Of a DNA stretch of 64,000 bases, positions 49,415 through 58,756 are shown in pieces. The notes beneath the pieces were generated by a model. It saw nothing but the letters and a program-made list of their open reading frames with translations. It was not told the DNA's origin and ran no database searches. Made by a program: the position numbers and the translations under genes. Source of the stretch: Gammaproteobacteria bacterium (GTDB lineage Bacteria; Pseudomonadota; Gammaproteobacteria; Ga0077536); NCBI GenBank assembly GCA_016191285.1, contig JACPPA010000016.1, positions 62,001 to 126,000 on the forward strand. The letters run 5' to 3'. Every line of letters begins with the position of its first letter. Position 1 is the first letter of the stretch.

Positions 49415-50941
49415 ATGCATCGCCGTTCATTTCTTGCTTCCCTCATTAGTTCAGGTTTGGTCCCGACCCTGTGGAGCGAGGTCACTAGCGCCGCCCCACC
49501 GTTGGCCGAACCCCAACCCTTCAGCGTCAAGCTTCTGCAAGACCGGGCACGGCAATCAGCCACTCGCGCCTATGCGCCAGCCACGACTGCACTTCCGGCG
49601 GCTTTGAAGGACCTCACCTACGATCAGTATCGCGACATTCGATTTAAACCGTCCGAGGCGCTGTGGCTGGATCACGCGCCGTTTTCAGTTCAGTTGTTCC
49701 ATCGCGGATTCTTTTATGAATCGCCTGTGCAAGTGTTCGAAGTGGCGAATAATCAGGCGCGCGAATTGCGTTACAGCGCTGCGTTGTTCGATTTCGGCGC
49801 CAACGCCGTGAATGCTGAAAAATTTAGTCCGACCCTCGGTTTTGGCGGGCTGCGCCTGCACACCGCGCTGAATAGAAAGGGTGTGCTGGACGAGTTGATT
49901 ACGTTTTTGGGCGCGAGTTATTTTCGCGCGGTCGGCCGCGGCATGAATTACGGCTTGTCGGCGCGTGGTTTAGCGATCGCGACGGGCGACGAGAAGGGCG
50001 AAGAGTTTCCGCGCTTCCCGGAATTTTATTTGGAGCGTCCGACAGGAGCGCATGCCGTGATGGTGCATGCCGTGCTCGATAGTCCGAGTCTCACCGGCGT
50101 GTATTCGTTTACGATTCGGCCGGGCGCAGCGACGATCATCGACGTTATCGCGTCGCTCTATGCGCGGCGCGACGTGGACAAGATTGGTATCGCGCCGCTG
50201 ACCAGCATGTTCTATTTCGCCGCGAACGATCGCGCGACCGTCGACGACTTCCGACCCGAGGTCCACGACTCCGACGGGCTGATGATCTGGAATGGCAACG
50301 GCGAATGGATCTGGCGTCCGCTGGTCAACCCCTTGCGTCTGCGCATGAGCACGTTTCTCGATCGCAATCCGCGTGGCTTCGGTCTTATGCAGCGCAACCG
50401 TGACTTCAATGACTACCAAGATCTCGAAGCGCACTATGAAACTCGTCCCAGCGTCTGGGTCGAGCCAGTCGGCGAGTGGGGTGAAGGCGGTGTCATGCTG
50501 GTGGAAATCCCCACTGCCGAGGAGGTAAACGACAACATAGTGGCTTTTTGGCGGCCGAAAGCCCCGCTGGCGGCGGGCGCCGAATGGCACGGCGCGTATC
50601 GACTGCATTGGTGCCGCGAGCTCGATATCACGGCGAATCGCCTGGCTAGCACATTATCGACGCGCGTTGGCCACGGCGCCGCCAAGGGCGCGCGGAAATT
50701 CGTCGTCGAGTTCGCCGGCGACACGCTGCCCAAAAACACCGATCCGAGCATCAATCCGCTGGTCACCACGTCACGCGGTGAGATCAAAAATATCGTGACC
50801 CTCTTCAATGAGGTCACGGCCCGTTGGCGGGTGGTGTTTGAACTGGTGCCCGAAGGCGACGATCCGATCGAGCTCCGCTGCCTTCTAACCCGCGACGATC
50901 ATCCGCTAACCGAATCCTGGTCCTACCAATGGACCGAATAA
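49415..50941 (+). CDS. opgD: Periplasmic glucan biosynthesis protein (OpgD/OpgG family)
   Basis: A 508-residue protein. The N-terminus MHRRSFLASLISSGL has the RR-x-FL pattern of a Tat signal, more like OpgD than OpgG. The MdoG domain begins around residue 60 (LTYDQYRDIRFKPSEALWLD), with FGGLRLHTALNRKGVLDELI, FLGASYFRAVGRGMNYGLSA and YETRPSVWVEPVGEWGEGGV, all family signatures. Members shape the linear backbone of osmoregulated periplasmic glucans. It is followed after 10 bases by the glucosyltransferase gene, giving a normal opg operon. Confidence 0.9.
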   Translation: MHRRSFLASLISSGLVPTLWSEVTSAAPPLAEPQPFSVKLLQDRARQSATRAYAPATTALPAALKDLTYDQYRDIRFKPSEALWLDHAPFSVQLFHRGFFYESPVQVFEVANNQARELRYSAALFDFGANAVNAEKFSPTLGFGGLRLHTALNRKGVLDELITFLGASYFRAVGRGMNYGLSARGLAIATGDEKGEEFPRFPEFYLERPTGAHAVMVHAVLDSPSLTGVYSFTIRPGAATIIDVIASLYARRDVDKIGIAPLTSMFYFAANDRATVDDFRPEVHDSDGLMIWNGNGEWIWRPLVNPLRLRMSTFLDRNPRGFGLMQRNRDFNDYQDLEAHYETRPSVWVEPVGEWGEGGVMLVEIPTAEEVNDNIVAFWRPKAPLAAGAEWHGAYRLHWCRELDITANRLASTLSTRVGHGAAKGARKFVVEFAGDTLPKNTDPSINPLVTTSRGEIKNIVTLFNEVTARWRVVFELVPEGDDPIELRCLLTRDDHPLTESWSYQWTE

Positions 50942-50951
50942 TGCACTTCCG

Positions 50952-53447
50952 ATGTCGGCGATGAGTGTAAGCGGGGAGGAAACTCGTACGCTCGATGACA
51001 TCGAGCGCGAAACGCGTACCGCCGAGCGCAATCGCGGCCGCGTCGAAGAATCCATCCGGCATTACTTCGGCGCGCTGGCGTATACGCGTGGCGACGCTCT
51101 TGAGCGCTTGGTCGTGCTAGTGATGTCGAAGCTCCCGCCAACGGCGTCGCCGGGACACGCCGTCGCCGCCGCGCGCGGTTTGTTGGATAGCTGGCTCCGC
51201 AAATTAACCGTCGCCCGGCTGTTCGGGCAAACGGTTACGCTGGAGATGTGTCGCGCGGCGTTGATTACAATCGATGTCGGTCGGCACTGGCCCGATGCTT
51301 TATTAACCGACCATCCCCCTGCTGAATTCATCACGGCTTTTCACGATGCTCTGCCGCTTGCGTTGCCAGTAGAACGCGGATTACCGATGCCGGCGCAATC
51401 TTTCAAGGCATGGGAGGGCGCTCGGCGCAGGCCGCCGTCGCAGTCGCGTACACAGTGGCGCCGCGCCGCGGTCTTTGGCCTAACGCTCGCGACCACAGCG
51501 GTTGCGACCTACACCATGGCGCGGGTTTTTTCGCCCGGTGGTATTTCCGCGATCGAATACGGTTTGATGGTGTTGTTCGTGCTTAATTTTTTCTGGATTG
51601 CGTTGACGATGTGGACTGGCGTGCTCGGCCTTGTCGCGCGCGTCAGCGGTCGCTCGCCGGAGGGATTGCGTTGGCCAGATGATACGGTCGAATTGCCGCG
51701 CACGGCGGTGTTGATTCCGGCCTATAACGAAGATCCGGTGCGCATTTTTTCCGCGGTCACCGCGATCTACAAATCCCTGCGCGCCACCGGCCAACTCGCG
51801 GCGTTCGATTTTTTTGTACTCAGTGATTCGACGCAAGCCTCGGCCTGGGTTGCCGAAGAAATCCTGTGGGATCAGACGCGGCGTCGCTTGCGCGCGACCG
51901 GACGTCTATTTTATCGGCGACGGTTTGACAACACCGCGCGCAAGGCGGGCAATATCGCCGAATTTTGCGCGCGCTGGGGCGGTCACTACGAAGCGATGCT
52001 GGTGCTCGACGCCGACAGCTTGATGGAAGGTGAAACCATCGTGCAGATGGTGCGTGTGATGGGCGCGAATCCACACGTAGGACTGCTGCAAACCATTCCG
52101 CAATTGATCAATAAAAACACCTTCTTCGCGCGCGCGCAGCAGTTCGCGGGTCGTGTCTATGGCCCGGTGTTGGCGAGCGGCTTGGCCGAATGGTATGGCG
52201 CGGATGCGAACTACTGGGGTCACAACGCGCTGATCCGCGTGCGGGCGTTCGCGGATCACGCGGGGATGCCCATCATCGCCGGCCGGCCGCCGTTCGGCGG
52301 CCATATCTTGAGCCACGATTTTGTCGAAGCCGCGCTGATGCGCCGCGCGGGTTGGGGCGTGTATTTACTGCCGCAGCTCGGCGGTAGTTTCGAAGAGTCG
52401 CCGCCGTCGCTGATCGATCACGCGCAACGCGATCGGCGGTGGTGTCAGGGCAATCTGCAACATATGGCAGTGATCGGCGCGGCTGGTTTGCATCCGTTGA
52501 GCCGTTTTCATCTGGCGACTGGGATCATGTCCTACCTTGCGTCGCCCCTGTGGCTGGGATTTATTGTCGTCGGCATTCTGGCCGCGTTGCAGTCGAAGTT
52601 CGAATTGCCGCAATATTTCTTTCCGAACCGTACGCCGTATCCGGTGTGGTATGTGATCGATCCGGAACTCGCGATCACGCTGTTTGGCGTCACGTTGGCC
52701 GTGCTGTTGGCGCCTAAATTGTTGGGTTGGCTCGCGGTGGCGCTGCGTCCGCCGGAAGCCGCCCGTTTTGGCGGACGCGCTCGTGCGTTCGTGAATGTAT
52801 TGCTCGAGACCTTGTATTCGGCGCTGATCGCACCGGTACAGATGTTATTTCAAAGCCGGTTTGTCTTTGATGTGCTACTCGGTCGTGACAGTGGCTGGAA
52901 AGCGCAGACCCGCGACGAACACGGGCTGACGTTCGTGGAAGCTTGGCAGCGTCATAAGCACCATTGTACGGCCGGCGCCGTGCTGGCGGTCGCGGCTTAC
53001 GCGGTGAACCCTTCACTGCTAGCGTGGATGACACCGGCGCTCGCCGGCATGGTGCTGGCCGCCCCCGTGTCTTACTACGGTTCGCGACTCAATATTGGTC
53101 TGGCCGCGAAAGCGCGGCGCTGGCTGTTGATCCCGGAGGAAGTGCAGGAGCCGGAAATCTTGCGTCGCGCGGTGAAGGCCGCCGCGCAGATGCCATCGGT
53201 TCCTGACACGGGATTGACCGCCGTCGTGCACGACAATCGCATCGGCAACCTACATCTCGCGCTGCTCTCGCAATACGCGCCGGTGCAGGCTTCCGACACC
53301 ATGGCGATTGCCCACTATCGCGCGCACAACCTAGCGCGCCGCGAATCGCTCGACGACGCCTTCGATCAACGTCTGCAAGCCGGCGCGCTCGCCGATCGCC
53401 AAACCGTGCGCAAATTGCGCCGCGAGCGGGGCAAGTTTCGCGAGTAG
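50952..53447 (+). CDS. opgH: Glucans biosynthesis glucosyltransferase H
   Basis: An 831-residue inner-membrane GT2 enzyme. After a cytoplasmic N-terminus and two membrane helices (about 175-215) comes the catalytic domain: TAVLIPAYNEDPVRIFSAVT (about 252-271), AMLVLDADSLMEGETIVQMV (with the DxD-like metal site) and the processivity motif QRDRRWCQGNLQH (about 495-507). More membrane helices follow. It polymerises UDP-glucose into the beta-glucan backbone and exports it. The order opgD-opgH and length are typical. Confidence 0.93.
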   Translation: MSAMSVSGEETRTLDDIERETRTAERNRGRVEESIRHYFGALAYTRGDALERLVVLVMSKLPPTASPGHAVAAARGLLDSWLRKLTVARLFGQTVTLEMCRAALITIDVGRHWPDALLTDHPPAEFITAFHDALPLALPVERGLPMPAQSFKAWEGARRRPPSQSRTQWRRAAVFGLTLATTAVATYTMARVFSPGGISAIEYGLMVLFVLNFFWIALTMWTGVLGLVARVSGRSPEGLRWPDDTVELPRTAVLIPAYNEDPVRIFSAVTAIYKSLRATGQLAAFDFFVLSDSTQASAWVAEEILWDQTRRRLRATGRLFYRRRFDNTARKAGNIAEFCARWGGHYEAMLVLDADSLMEGETIVQMVRVMGANPHVGLLQTIPQLINKNTFFARAQQFAGRVYGPVLASGLAEWYGADANYWGHNALIRVRAFADHAGMPIIAGRPPFGGHILSHDFVEAALMRRAGWGVYLLPQLGGSFEESPPSLIDHAQRDRRWCQGNLQHMAVIGAAGLHPLSRFHLATGIMSYLASPLWLGFIVVGILAALQSKFELPQYFFPNRTPYPVWYVIDPELAITLFGVTLAVLLAPKLLGWLAVALRPPEAARFGGRARAFVNVLLETLYSALIAPVQMLFQSRFVFDVLLGRDSGWKAQTRDEHGLTFVEAWQRHKHHCTAGAVLAVAAYAVNPSLLAWMTPALAGMVLAAPVSYYGSRLNIGLAAKARRWLLIPEEVQEPEILRRAVKAAAQMPSVPDTGLTAVVHDNRIGNLHLALLSQYAPVQASDTMAIAHYRAHNLARRESLDDAFDQRLQAGALADRQTVRKLRRERGKFRE

Positions 53448-53479
53448 GCAACTGTCCGCCCGGGCTAAGCCTTGCAAGA

Positions 53480-53504
53480 TTCGAAGCTCAAAGCGGCTCC
53501 CACA
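53480..53504. repeat. REP-like element, half copy
   Basis: GATTCGAAGCTCAAAGCGGC plus TCCCACAA repeats the right half of the element at 47481-47545. The left half is missing here. Confidence 0.6.
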
Positions 53505-53523
53505 AAGCAGCAAATTGGGGAGC

Positions 53524-53670
53524 CTCTGAATAAGTCCATCCTGGACTTATTCAGAGTACGGGAAGCAAAAAGTATGATTTTTGCTTCCCTTCATTTTCAA
53601 TGGTTGGCAACCATCGAAAATGGCGGCACCTCCCTGTGTCGCGGGAAGCTCTGCCTTTTGCAGAGCTTCC
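53524..53670. repeat. Chain of four strong hairpins
   Basis: Four hairpins follow each other closely: a perfect 14-bp stem (53524-53537 with 53543-53556), a perfect 12-bp stem (53560-53571 with 53578-53589), a 7-bp outer plus 6-bp inner stem (53592-53622), and a perfect 11-bp stem (53644-53654 with 53660-53670). No protein is encoded. It may be a composite palindromic repeat, a terminator cluster or a structured RNA. Confidence 0.7.
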
Positions 53671-53697
53671 TTAGCTTCAACTTGGGATCAATATCCG

Positions 53698-53774
53698 GTG
53701 GGAGCGGATTTATCCGCGAATCTTTCAAACTCAAGCGCCTGTTAAAGATTCGAAGCTCAAAGCGGCTCCCACAA
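53698..53774. repeat. REP-like inverted repeat, diverged left half
   Basis: GTGGGAGCGGATTTATCCGC begins a left half that differs from the 47481 copy by a few bases. After about 30 bases the right half GATTCGAAGCTCAAAGCGGC-TCCCACA follows, identical to the other copies. It ends a few bases before the mprF stop codon. Confidence 0.65.
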
Positions 53775-53783
53775 AAGCAGTCG

Positions 53784-56360
53784 TTATTTGGTAATGATGC
53801 CGCTGACGCCGCCCGCGATCAGCGCCGCGACATCCATCATCACGCGCACCGGCGTAAAGCCGGGGCGTGAAACCAAATACCGCGGTTCCCATATCGGATC
53901 GAATTTTTCCTTGAATTGACGCAAGCCCTGGAAGTTGTAGAAGCGCTCGCCTTCGGCGTAGATCAAATGCCCGAAGCGATGCCACCACGGCGCGAGCGGA
54001 TGCTGTTCGAGACCGGAGAAGGGCGCCATGCCGAGTGTGAAGCGGGCGTAGCCTTGCGCTTTAAAATGCAATAATAATTGCACGAACAAATACAGCATCG
54101 TCGCGTTCGGTACCTGCGTGACATGGCGCATTAAATCGATGGACGCTTCGCCGCCCGGCGCGACTTCCATGATGCTGGCAAAAGCCACCAGCCGTGACTG
54201 CTGACGAACCACGGCCACCTCGCCGCGCGCCAGGTATCGCGGATCGAATGCACCCAGAGAAAAGCGTTTCTCGCGCGTTTGCTTCGCCGTCAGCCACTCG
54301 TTCGACACGATCCGCAGGTCGTCGATGTGCGCGGCAACCGCCGTGCGCGCCACGATTTCGAAGGTCAGCCCATCGCGCTCGGCGCGGGCCGTGGTTTGGC
54401 GCAATGTTTTACGCTGGCCGCCGTCGAGGCTGAACGCCCGGAGGTCAACCACCGCTTCGTCGCCCAGCTTGTACGGCGTTAGTCCCATATCGACGTAAAT
54501 CGGCAAATTCGCCGGTCGCGTTTTATAAAACGCGACCCGCCCGCCATGGGCGTCGGCCAATTCGCGGAAGCGCCACGCCAATTCTTCAACCGTACTGTCG
54601 GAGCCCACGGGATCGCTCATTGCAATCCAACTTGCGCCGCGCACGCCATACATCACATAACCCGGCGCCTCCTCGGCAAACAGCAACTGCTTGTCGCCCA
54701 TCAAGGCGAGCCAGGCGTCGCTGTAAGGGTGGGCGCGCGCAATGATTTCGACTCGGTCGAGTTCAGTAGCGGTCGGCAACATCCCGACGATTGGCGGTGG
54801 CTTTAGCAGTCGCCAGATTCCCCATAAAAAAATCGCCGCCGCGCCGCCGACGGCGGCGCGTAACGCGCGCGAGGCTTCGTTGTCGAACGCGAATTGCCAC
54901 CACAGTTCGTGCGAGTAGCCGACATGCTTGTACGAAAACGCGAGGAGGACATACATCCCAGCCAGGGCGCCCAAGATTCCGCAAATACCGACCGCCGATA
55001 ACGGCGCATTCACCAGCGCGGTTTGCCGATAGAAGCGGCGACGAGTGAGCCATAAAAAAACAGCAAACGCGCCGAGCAGTATCGCTTCTTCGATATCGAG
55101 GCCCTTGAATACGGCACTCACACAGCCGACGAGAGCGAGCACCAGCGCCAGGACCCACGCGCCGTTGAATTTATGACGCAGGCCGTGCGCGATCACGATT
55201 AGGCCGCCACCGACGGCGGCGGCCACCAGATTCGAGGTTTCGACGATCGCGAGCGGCAGCACATTCGCAAGCAGCGCGAGCCGGTGCGAAAGCGCAGGCG
55301 TCGCCGCCGACCACAACATCACACAGCCGCTTAAGAAACTGAGCAGGCTGGTGCTTAGCGGCGCGAGGGCGCCGCCGACGCGCATCACGCCGCGCGCGGT
55401 GGTCGCGATTTTGCCGAGACCGGCGGTTGCTTCGCGGATACCCAGCGCGCTCGCGGCGAGCACAAAGGGCAGCAGGTAGTAGATGACGCGATAACCGAGC
55501 AACGCCGCGCCCAAATTGGCGGCCGGCACCGATGGCGACAAGGCAACCAACATGACGGCCTCGAAGACCCCGACTCCGCCCGGCACATGACTCGCCACAC
55601 CCGCGATCGCGGCGGCGGTGTAGAGGCCCATGAACGCGATAAACCCAATGTCGCCCGGCGGTAGTAAGGCGTACAGCACGGCGCCAGAAAAAACCATGTC
55701 GACTACTGAAATCGCGAGTTGCTGCAGGGCTAGGCCACCGGCCGGCAAGCGCAGGCGTAGTACGCCGATCGAAATTGGCGTTGTACGGAGTAAGCAGGCG
55801 ACGACGAACGCCACACAGCTGGTTAGAAAAAGCCCCCCCAGCGTGCGCAAAAGCGTGGGGGCGAGATTGACGACCAGCGCAATTTGCGCGGGCGCCAACA
55901 AGACCGAGAACGCGCCGATGGCGCTGACGCCGAGGCCGAAGGCGAGGGCGCTGAAGGCCGTGATTTGCGCGATCTCGGCGCCATCGAGGCCGTGATTAGC
56001 ATACAGCCGATAGCGCACCGAACCGCCGCTCAGCAGGCTTAGGCCCGCGGTGTTCGAAATTGCGTAGCCGCACATTGCGGTCAGCGCCACCTGGCGATAC
56101 GGGATACGCTTGCCAAGGTAGGTGAGCGCCGACCAATCGTAGCCGGTCAATGTCACATAACTCGCCGCCGTCGCGAACAACGCTGACGCTAGCTGAGTGC
56201 GGGTAAGCGCGCGCAATGCTTGGCGCAGTTGGTGATAGTTGAACTCGGCCAAGGCGTGATGAATGGCCACGGCCGCGAGCACAAAGATCGCCAAAATGAT
56301 CGTCGGGGCAACAAAGGCACGCCAACGCGCGACGGGAGAAGCCGGGTCAAGCTCGTTCAT
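53784..56360 (-). CDS. mprF: Bifunctional lysylphosphatidylglycerol flippase/synthetase
   Basis: An 858-residue MprF. The N-terminal part has many membrane helices (IILAIFVLAAVAIHHALAEF onward) and the flippase signatures GYAISNTAGLSLLSGGSVRY (about 94-113) and SHVPGGVGVFEAVML. The C-terminal DUF2156 synthetase domain (about 540-858) shows GQRKTLRQTTARAERDGLTF, a VVRQQSRLVAFASIMEVAPG segment and MYLFVQLLLHFKAQGYARFT-like end regions. It adds lysine from Lys-tRNA to phosphatidylglycerol and flips it outward, lowering surface charge. It overlaps the AcvB-type gene upstream by ATGA. Confidence 0.92.
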   Translation of the reverse strand: MNELDPASPVARWRAFVAPTIILAIFVLAAVAIHHALAEFNYHQLRQALRALTRTQLASALFATAASYVTLTGYDWSALTYLGKRIPYRQVALTAMCGYAISNTAGLSLLSGGSVRYRLYANHGLDGAEIAQITAFSALAFGLGVSAIGAFSVLLAPAQIALVVNLAPTLLRTLGGLFLTSCVAFVVACLLRTTPISIGVLRLRLPAGGLALQQLAISVVDMVFSGAVLYALLPPGDIGFIAFMGLYTAAAIAGVASHVPGGVGVFEAVMLVALSPSVPAANLGAALLGYRVIYYLLPFVLAASALGIREATAGLGKIATTARGVMRVGGALAPLSTSLLSFLSGCVMLWSAATPALSHRLALLANVLPLAIVETSNLVAAAVGGGLIVIAHGLRHKFNGAWVLALVLALVGCVSAVFKGLDIEEAILLGAFAVFLWLTRRRFYRQTALVNAPLSAVGICGILGALAGMYVLLAFSYKHVGYSHELWWQFAFDNEASRALRAAVGGAAAIFLWGIWRLLKPPPIVGMLPTATELDRVEIIARAHPYSDAWLALMGDKQLLFAEEAPGYVMYGVRGASWIAMSDPVGSDSTVEELAWRFRELADAHGGRVAFYKTRPANLPIYVDMGLTPYKLGDEAVVDLRAFSLDGGQRKTLRQTTARAERDGLTFEIVARTAVAAHIDDLRIVSNEWLTAKQTREKRFSLGAFDPRYLARGEVAVVRQQSRLVAFASIMEVAPGGEASIDLMRHVTQVPNATMLYLFVQLLLHFKAQGYARFTLGMAPFSGLEQHPLAPWWHRFGHLIYAEGERFYNFQGLRQFKEKFDPIWEPRYLVSRPGFTPVRVMMDVAALIAGGVSGIITK

Positions 56361-57775
56361 GATTTCCCTAGATGCCGCAGGATTAGCGCGGCCAGTCCAA
56401 TGTAGTCGTCGTCAAAATGATGATCGCCCGCATGTCTTATCGTTGTGCCCGACGCCGGTAGCAGGGGGCATTGGGCGTCTTCGTCGTCCGTCCCTTCGAC
56501 ACACAACAGGCGCACGTCGCTCAGTTTCGCGATCTCGGGCGATGTCGGCAGGGTGCTTGTCGGGTCTTTCCCCATCCACTCGCTCAAATGGAACTCGAAG
56601 GAAGCTTGTGATGACAGGCCGAGAAATGCCGCCAGTACTACTTGCTCGCGCAACGCCTTGGGCAAACGCGCCACCAAAAACGGTAATACATCGGCGCCGA
56701 ACGAATAGCCGATCAGCGCCACTCGCGCGGTGGATAGTGCGCCACTGTAATGGGTGATGACGCGGGCAAGATCGGCCGCGGCTTCGTCCGGCGACCGCGT
56801 TTGCCAATAATAACTGAGCGAGTCCCAACCAATCACTCGGATCCCATGCGCCGCGAGTTCGTGGGACACCGCTTTGTCGAGCTCGGCCCAGCCGCCATCG
56901 CCCGATAAAAAGATTGCCAGCGTGTCGTTGCCGGTGGTGGCCGCTGGCACGTCGATCAGCGGCAAATTATTGACTTCACTGGCCACCGCCCCTTGCCGCC
57001 CGCGACTCGGATCGAGCCATTGAATCAACGCGACGAATTCCGGCGCTTCGAGCGCGGCGCCATGCACGTTGGTGACTCGCGCGTCGGCGACCTGGTGGGC
57101 GAACGCTTGGGCTAGCACGTGGCAGGTGGAGCCGAGCGGTAGAAACGCATACCACGGCGTGCCGAGCCGCGCGAGTGGCTGGAAAGTGCGCCCGTGCAAC
57201 GCGGGCGGCGCCGCGCCACAGCTTGGCCACGCGAGTTCGGCGCGCGGGCACAGTTCACCGGTAAGTAACGCATGAAATGTCTTCGGAGTATTCGCCAAGG
57301 CGTATGCGAGCGCGGTGGTGGCGCCGTCGGCGACGAGCACGGGTCGCGCGTCGGCGGCGAGTCCGTGCTGGGCCCCAAGCGTCATCGCCAAGCGCGCGAG
57401 TGCCGCTGCCGGCGCCTTACATTCGGCAGAGTGCTGGGCGAGCCACGCTTGCCAGTGTTCGGCGTTGAGCACCACGGTGAGATAGTCCTCGTCGGTAAGC
57501 CGTCGCGCGAGAGGATTATGTTTCGGCGTTGGCAGGGCGCTGGACAACACCAATGCGAGCCCTTTTGGCGACTCCTCGGGTACATGAACTTCGTAGCGCG
57601 AAAATGCCCCAAGATCCGCGTTCGACGCCGCACTGACCGTCGGGGCGCACAGCATCATCACGAGTCCGTAAGGCAGCGTCATCCGGCGGCGCGTCGCTCT
57701 ACGCGGCGAGGTTAATGCACTAGCGTTCGGCGCTCGCAGGCCGAACGAGGTTTCGTTGTGGGGCAAAAAAGCCAT
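56357..57775 (-). CDS. acvB: AcvB/VirJ family periplasmic serine hydrolase
   Basis: A 472-residue protein with two alpha/beta-hydrolase-like halves. The C-terminal half shows AIFLSGDGGWAELDKAVSHE, WDSLSYYWQTRSPDEAAADL, the nucleophile elbow IGYSFGADVLPFLVARLPKA and the late RHAGDHHFDDDYIGLA with the His. This matches AcvB/VirJ. In other bacteria AcvB is co-transcribed with the mprF homologue lpiA and hydrolyses lysyl-phosphatidylglycerol, and here the two overlap by four bases. The start at 57775 gives an Arg-rich leader; a later ATG at 57682 (MTLPYGLVMMLCAPTVSA) would give a clean signal peptide. Confidence 0.87.
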   Translation of the reverse strand: MAFLPHNETSFGLRAPNASALTSPRRATRRRMTLPYGLVMMLCAPTVSAASNADLGAFSRYEVHVPEESPKGLALVLSSALPTPKHNPLARRLTDEDYLTVVLNAEHWQAWLAQHSAECKAPAAALARLAMTLGAQHGLAADARPVLVADGATTALAYALANTPKTFHALLTGELCPRAELAWPSCGAAPPALHGRTFQPLARLGTPWYAFLPLGSTCHVLAQAFAHQVADARVTNVHGAALEAPEFVALIQWLDPSRGRQGAVASEVNNLPLIDVPAATTGNDTLAIFLSGDGGWAELDKAVSHELAAHGIRVIGWDSLSYYWQTRSPDEAAADLARVITHYSGALSTARVALIGYSFGADVLPFLVARLPKALREQVVLAAFLGLSSQASFEFHLSEWMGKDPTSTLPTSPEIAKLSDVRLLCVEGTDDEDAQCPLLPASGTTIRHAGDHHFDDDYIGLAALILRHLGKS

Positions 57776-57892
57776 GACGATCTCGACGTGAGAAACGGAT
57801 CCTAGGCAGTGTAACTTAATACCACATTAAGACTGACAAGCAGGTGTGTACGCGCTAGGCTAGAACCTGCCCTGAATTCAGGATTGACGCCG

Positions 57893-58756
57893 ATGAATCC
57901 CACGGTTGAAACGACGCTTACTCAGACCGTTCTCGAACGCTTCGCCGGATGCCCCGATGCGCGTTTCAAAACCATCATGAATTCGCTGGTCACGCATTTA
58001 CATGCGTTCGTGCGCGACGTGCGCCTGACCGACGACGAGTGGATGCAAGCCATTCAATATCTGACGGCGGTTGGTAAGAAATGCACTGACACCCGGCAGG
58101 AATTCATTCTGCATTCCGACTTATTAGGGGTGTCGAGTTTAGTGCTCGAAATCAATCATCCACCGCACGCGGCGTCACTCGAATCCGCGGTGCTGGGCCC
58201 GTTTTATCTCGAAGACGCGCCGGCGCGGCCGCTCGGCGCGGATTTAACGGACGGCATGCCGGGCGAGCCGGCGTTTTATTCCGGCTGCGTCACCGACACC
58301 GCAGGGCGGCCGATCGCGGGCGCGACGCTCGATATCTGGTCGGCGGACGGCGCCGGTTTCTACGACGTGCAGTTACCGGGGCCGCTGGTAAAACGGGGCC
58401 GCGGCAAGATCATGACCGATGCCGATGGCCGTTATTGGTTTCGTTCGGTGAAGCCGGCGGATTACCCGGTGCCGACCGACGGCCCTGGTGGCGTGATGTT
58501 GCAGAAGCTCGGACGCACGCCGGATCGGCCGGGCCATTTGCATTTGATCGTCGCGGCGCCTGGCTACACGGCGGTGGTCACGCAGATCTTTGTCGCCGAC
58601 AGTAAATTTCTCGATAACGACGCGGTTTTTGGCGTTAAGAAATCATTGGCGGCGAAATTCGAGCGCCATGCGCCGGGTCGTGCGCCAAATGGCGAGCAGA
58701 TGAATGTGCCGTATTGCACGGTTCAATTCGACATGCGCTTACTGGCCGCGGCGTGA
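57893..58756 (+). CDS. Intradiol ring-cleavage dioxygenase (catechol/hydroxyquinol 1,2-dioxygenase type)
   Basis: A 287-residue enzyme from the ATG at 57893. The N-terminal helical dioxygenase_N region includes RLTDDEWMQAIQYLTAVGKK and CTDTRQEFILHSDLLGVSSL. The core has the ferric-iron region SGCVTDTAGRPIAGATLDIW, YPVPTDGPGGVM (Tyr) and RPGHLHLIVAAPGYTAVVTQ with two His ligands. It cleaves catechol- or hydroxyquinol-like rings between the hydroxyls, giving muconate-type products. The start of the next gene overlaps its stop (GTGA). The precise substrate cannot be told. Confidence 0.88.
   Translation: MNPTVETTLTQTVLERFAGCPDARFKTIMNSLVTHLHAFVRDVRLTDDEWMQAIQYLTAVGKKCTDTRQEFILHSDLLGVSSLVLEINHPPHAASLESAVLGPFYLEDAPARPLGADLTDGMPGEPAFYSGCVTDTAGRPIAGATLDIWSADGAGFYDVQLPGPLVKRGRGKIMTDADGRYWFRSVKPADYPVPTDGPGGVMLQKLGRTPDRPGHLHLIVAAPGYTAVVTQIFVADSKFLDNDAVFGVKKSLAAKFERHAPGRAPNGEQMNVPYCTVQFDMRLLAAA

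Larger units (their letters stand above)
53448..53783. other. Intergenic region between opgH and mprF, filled with repeats
   Basis: About 336 bases with no gene. It is occupied almost completely by two REP-like elements and, between them, a run of four strong hairpins. Both flanking genes end here (convergent), so this is a place for terminators rather than promoters. Confidence 0.5.
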
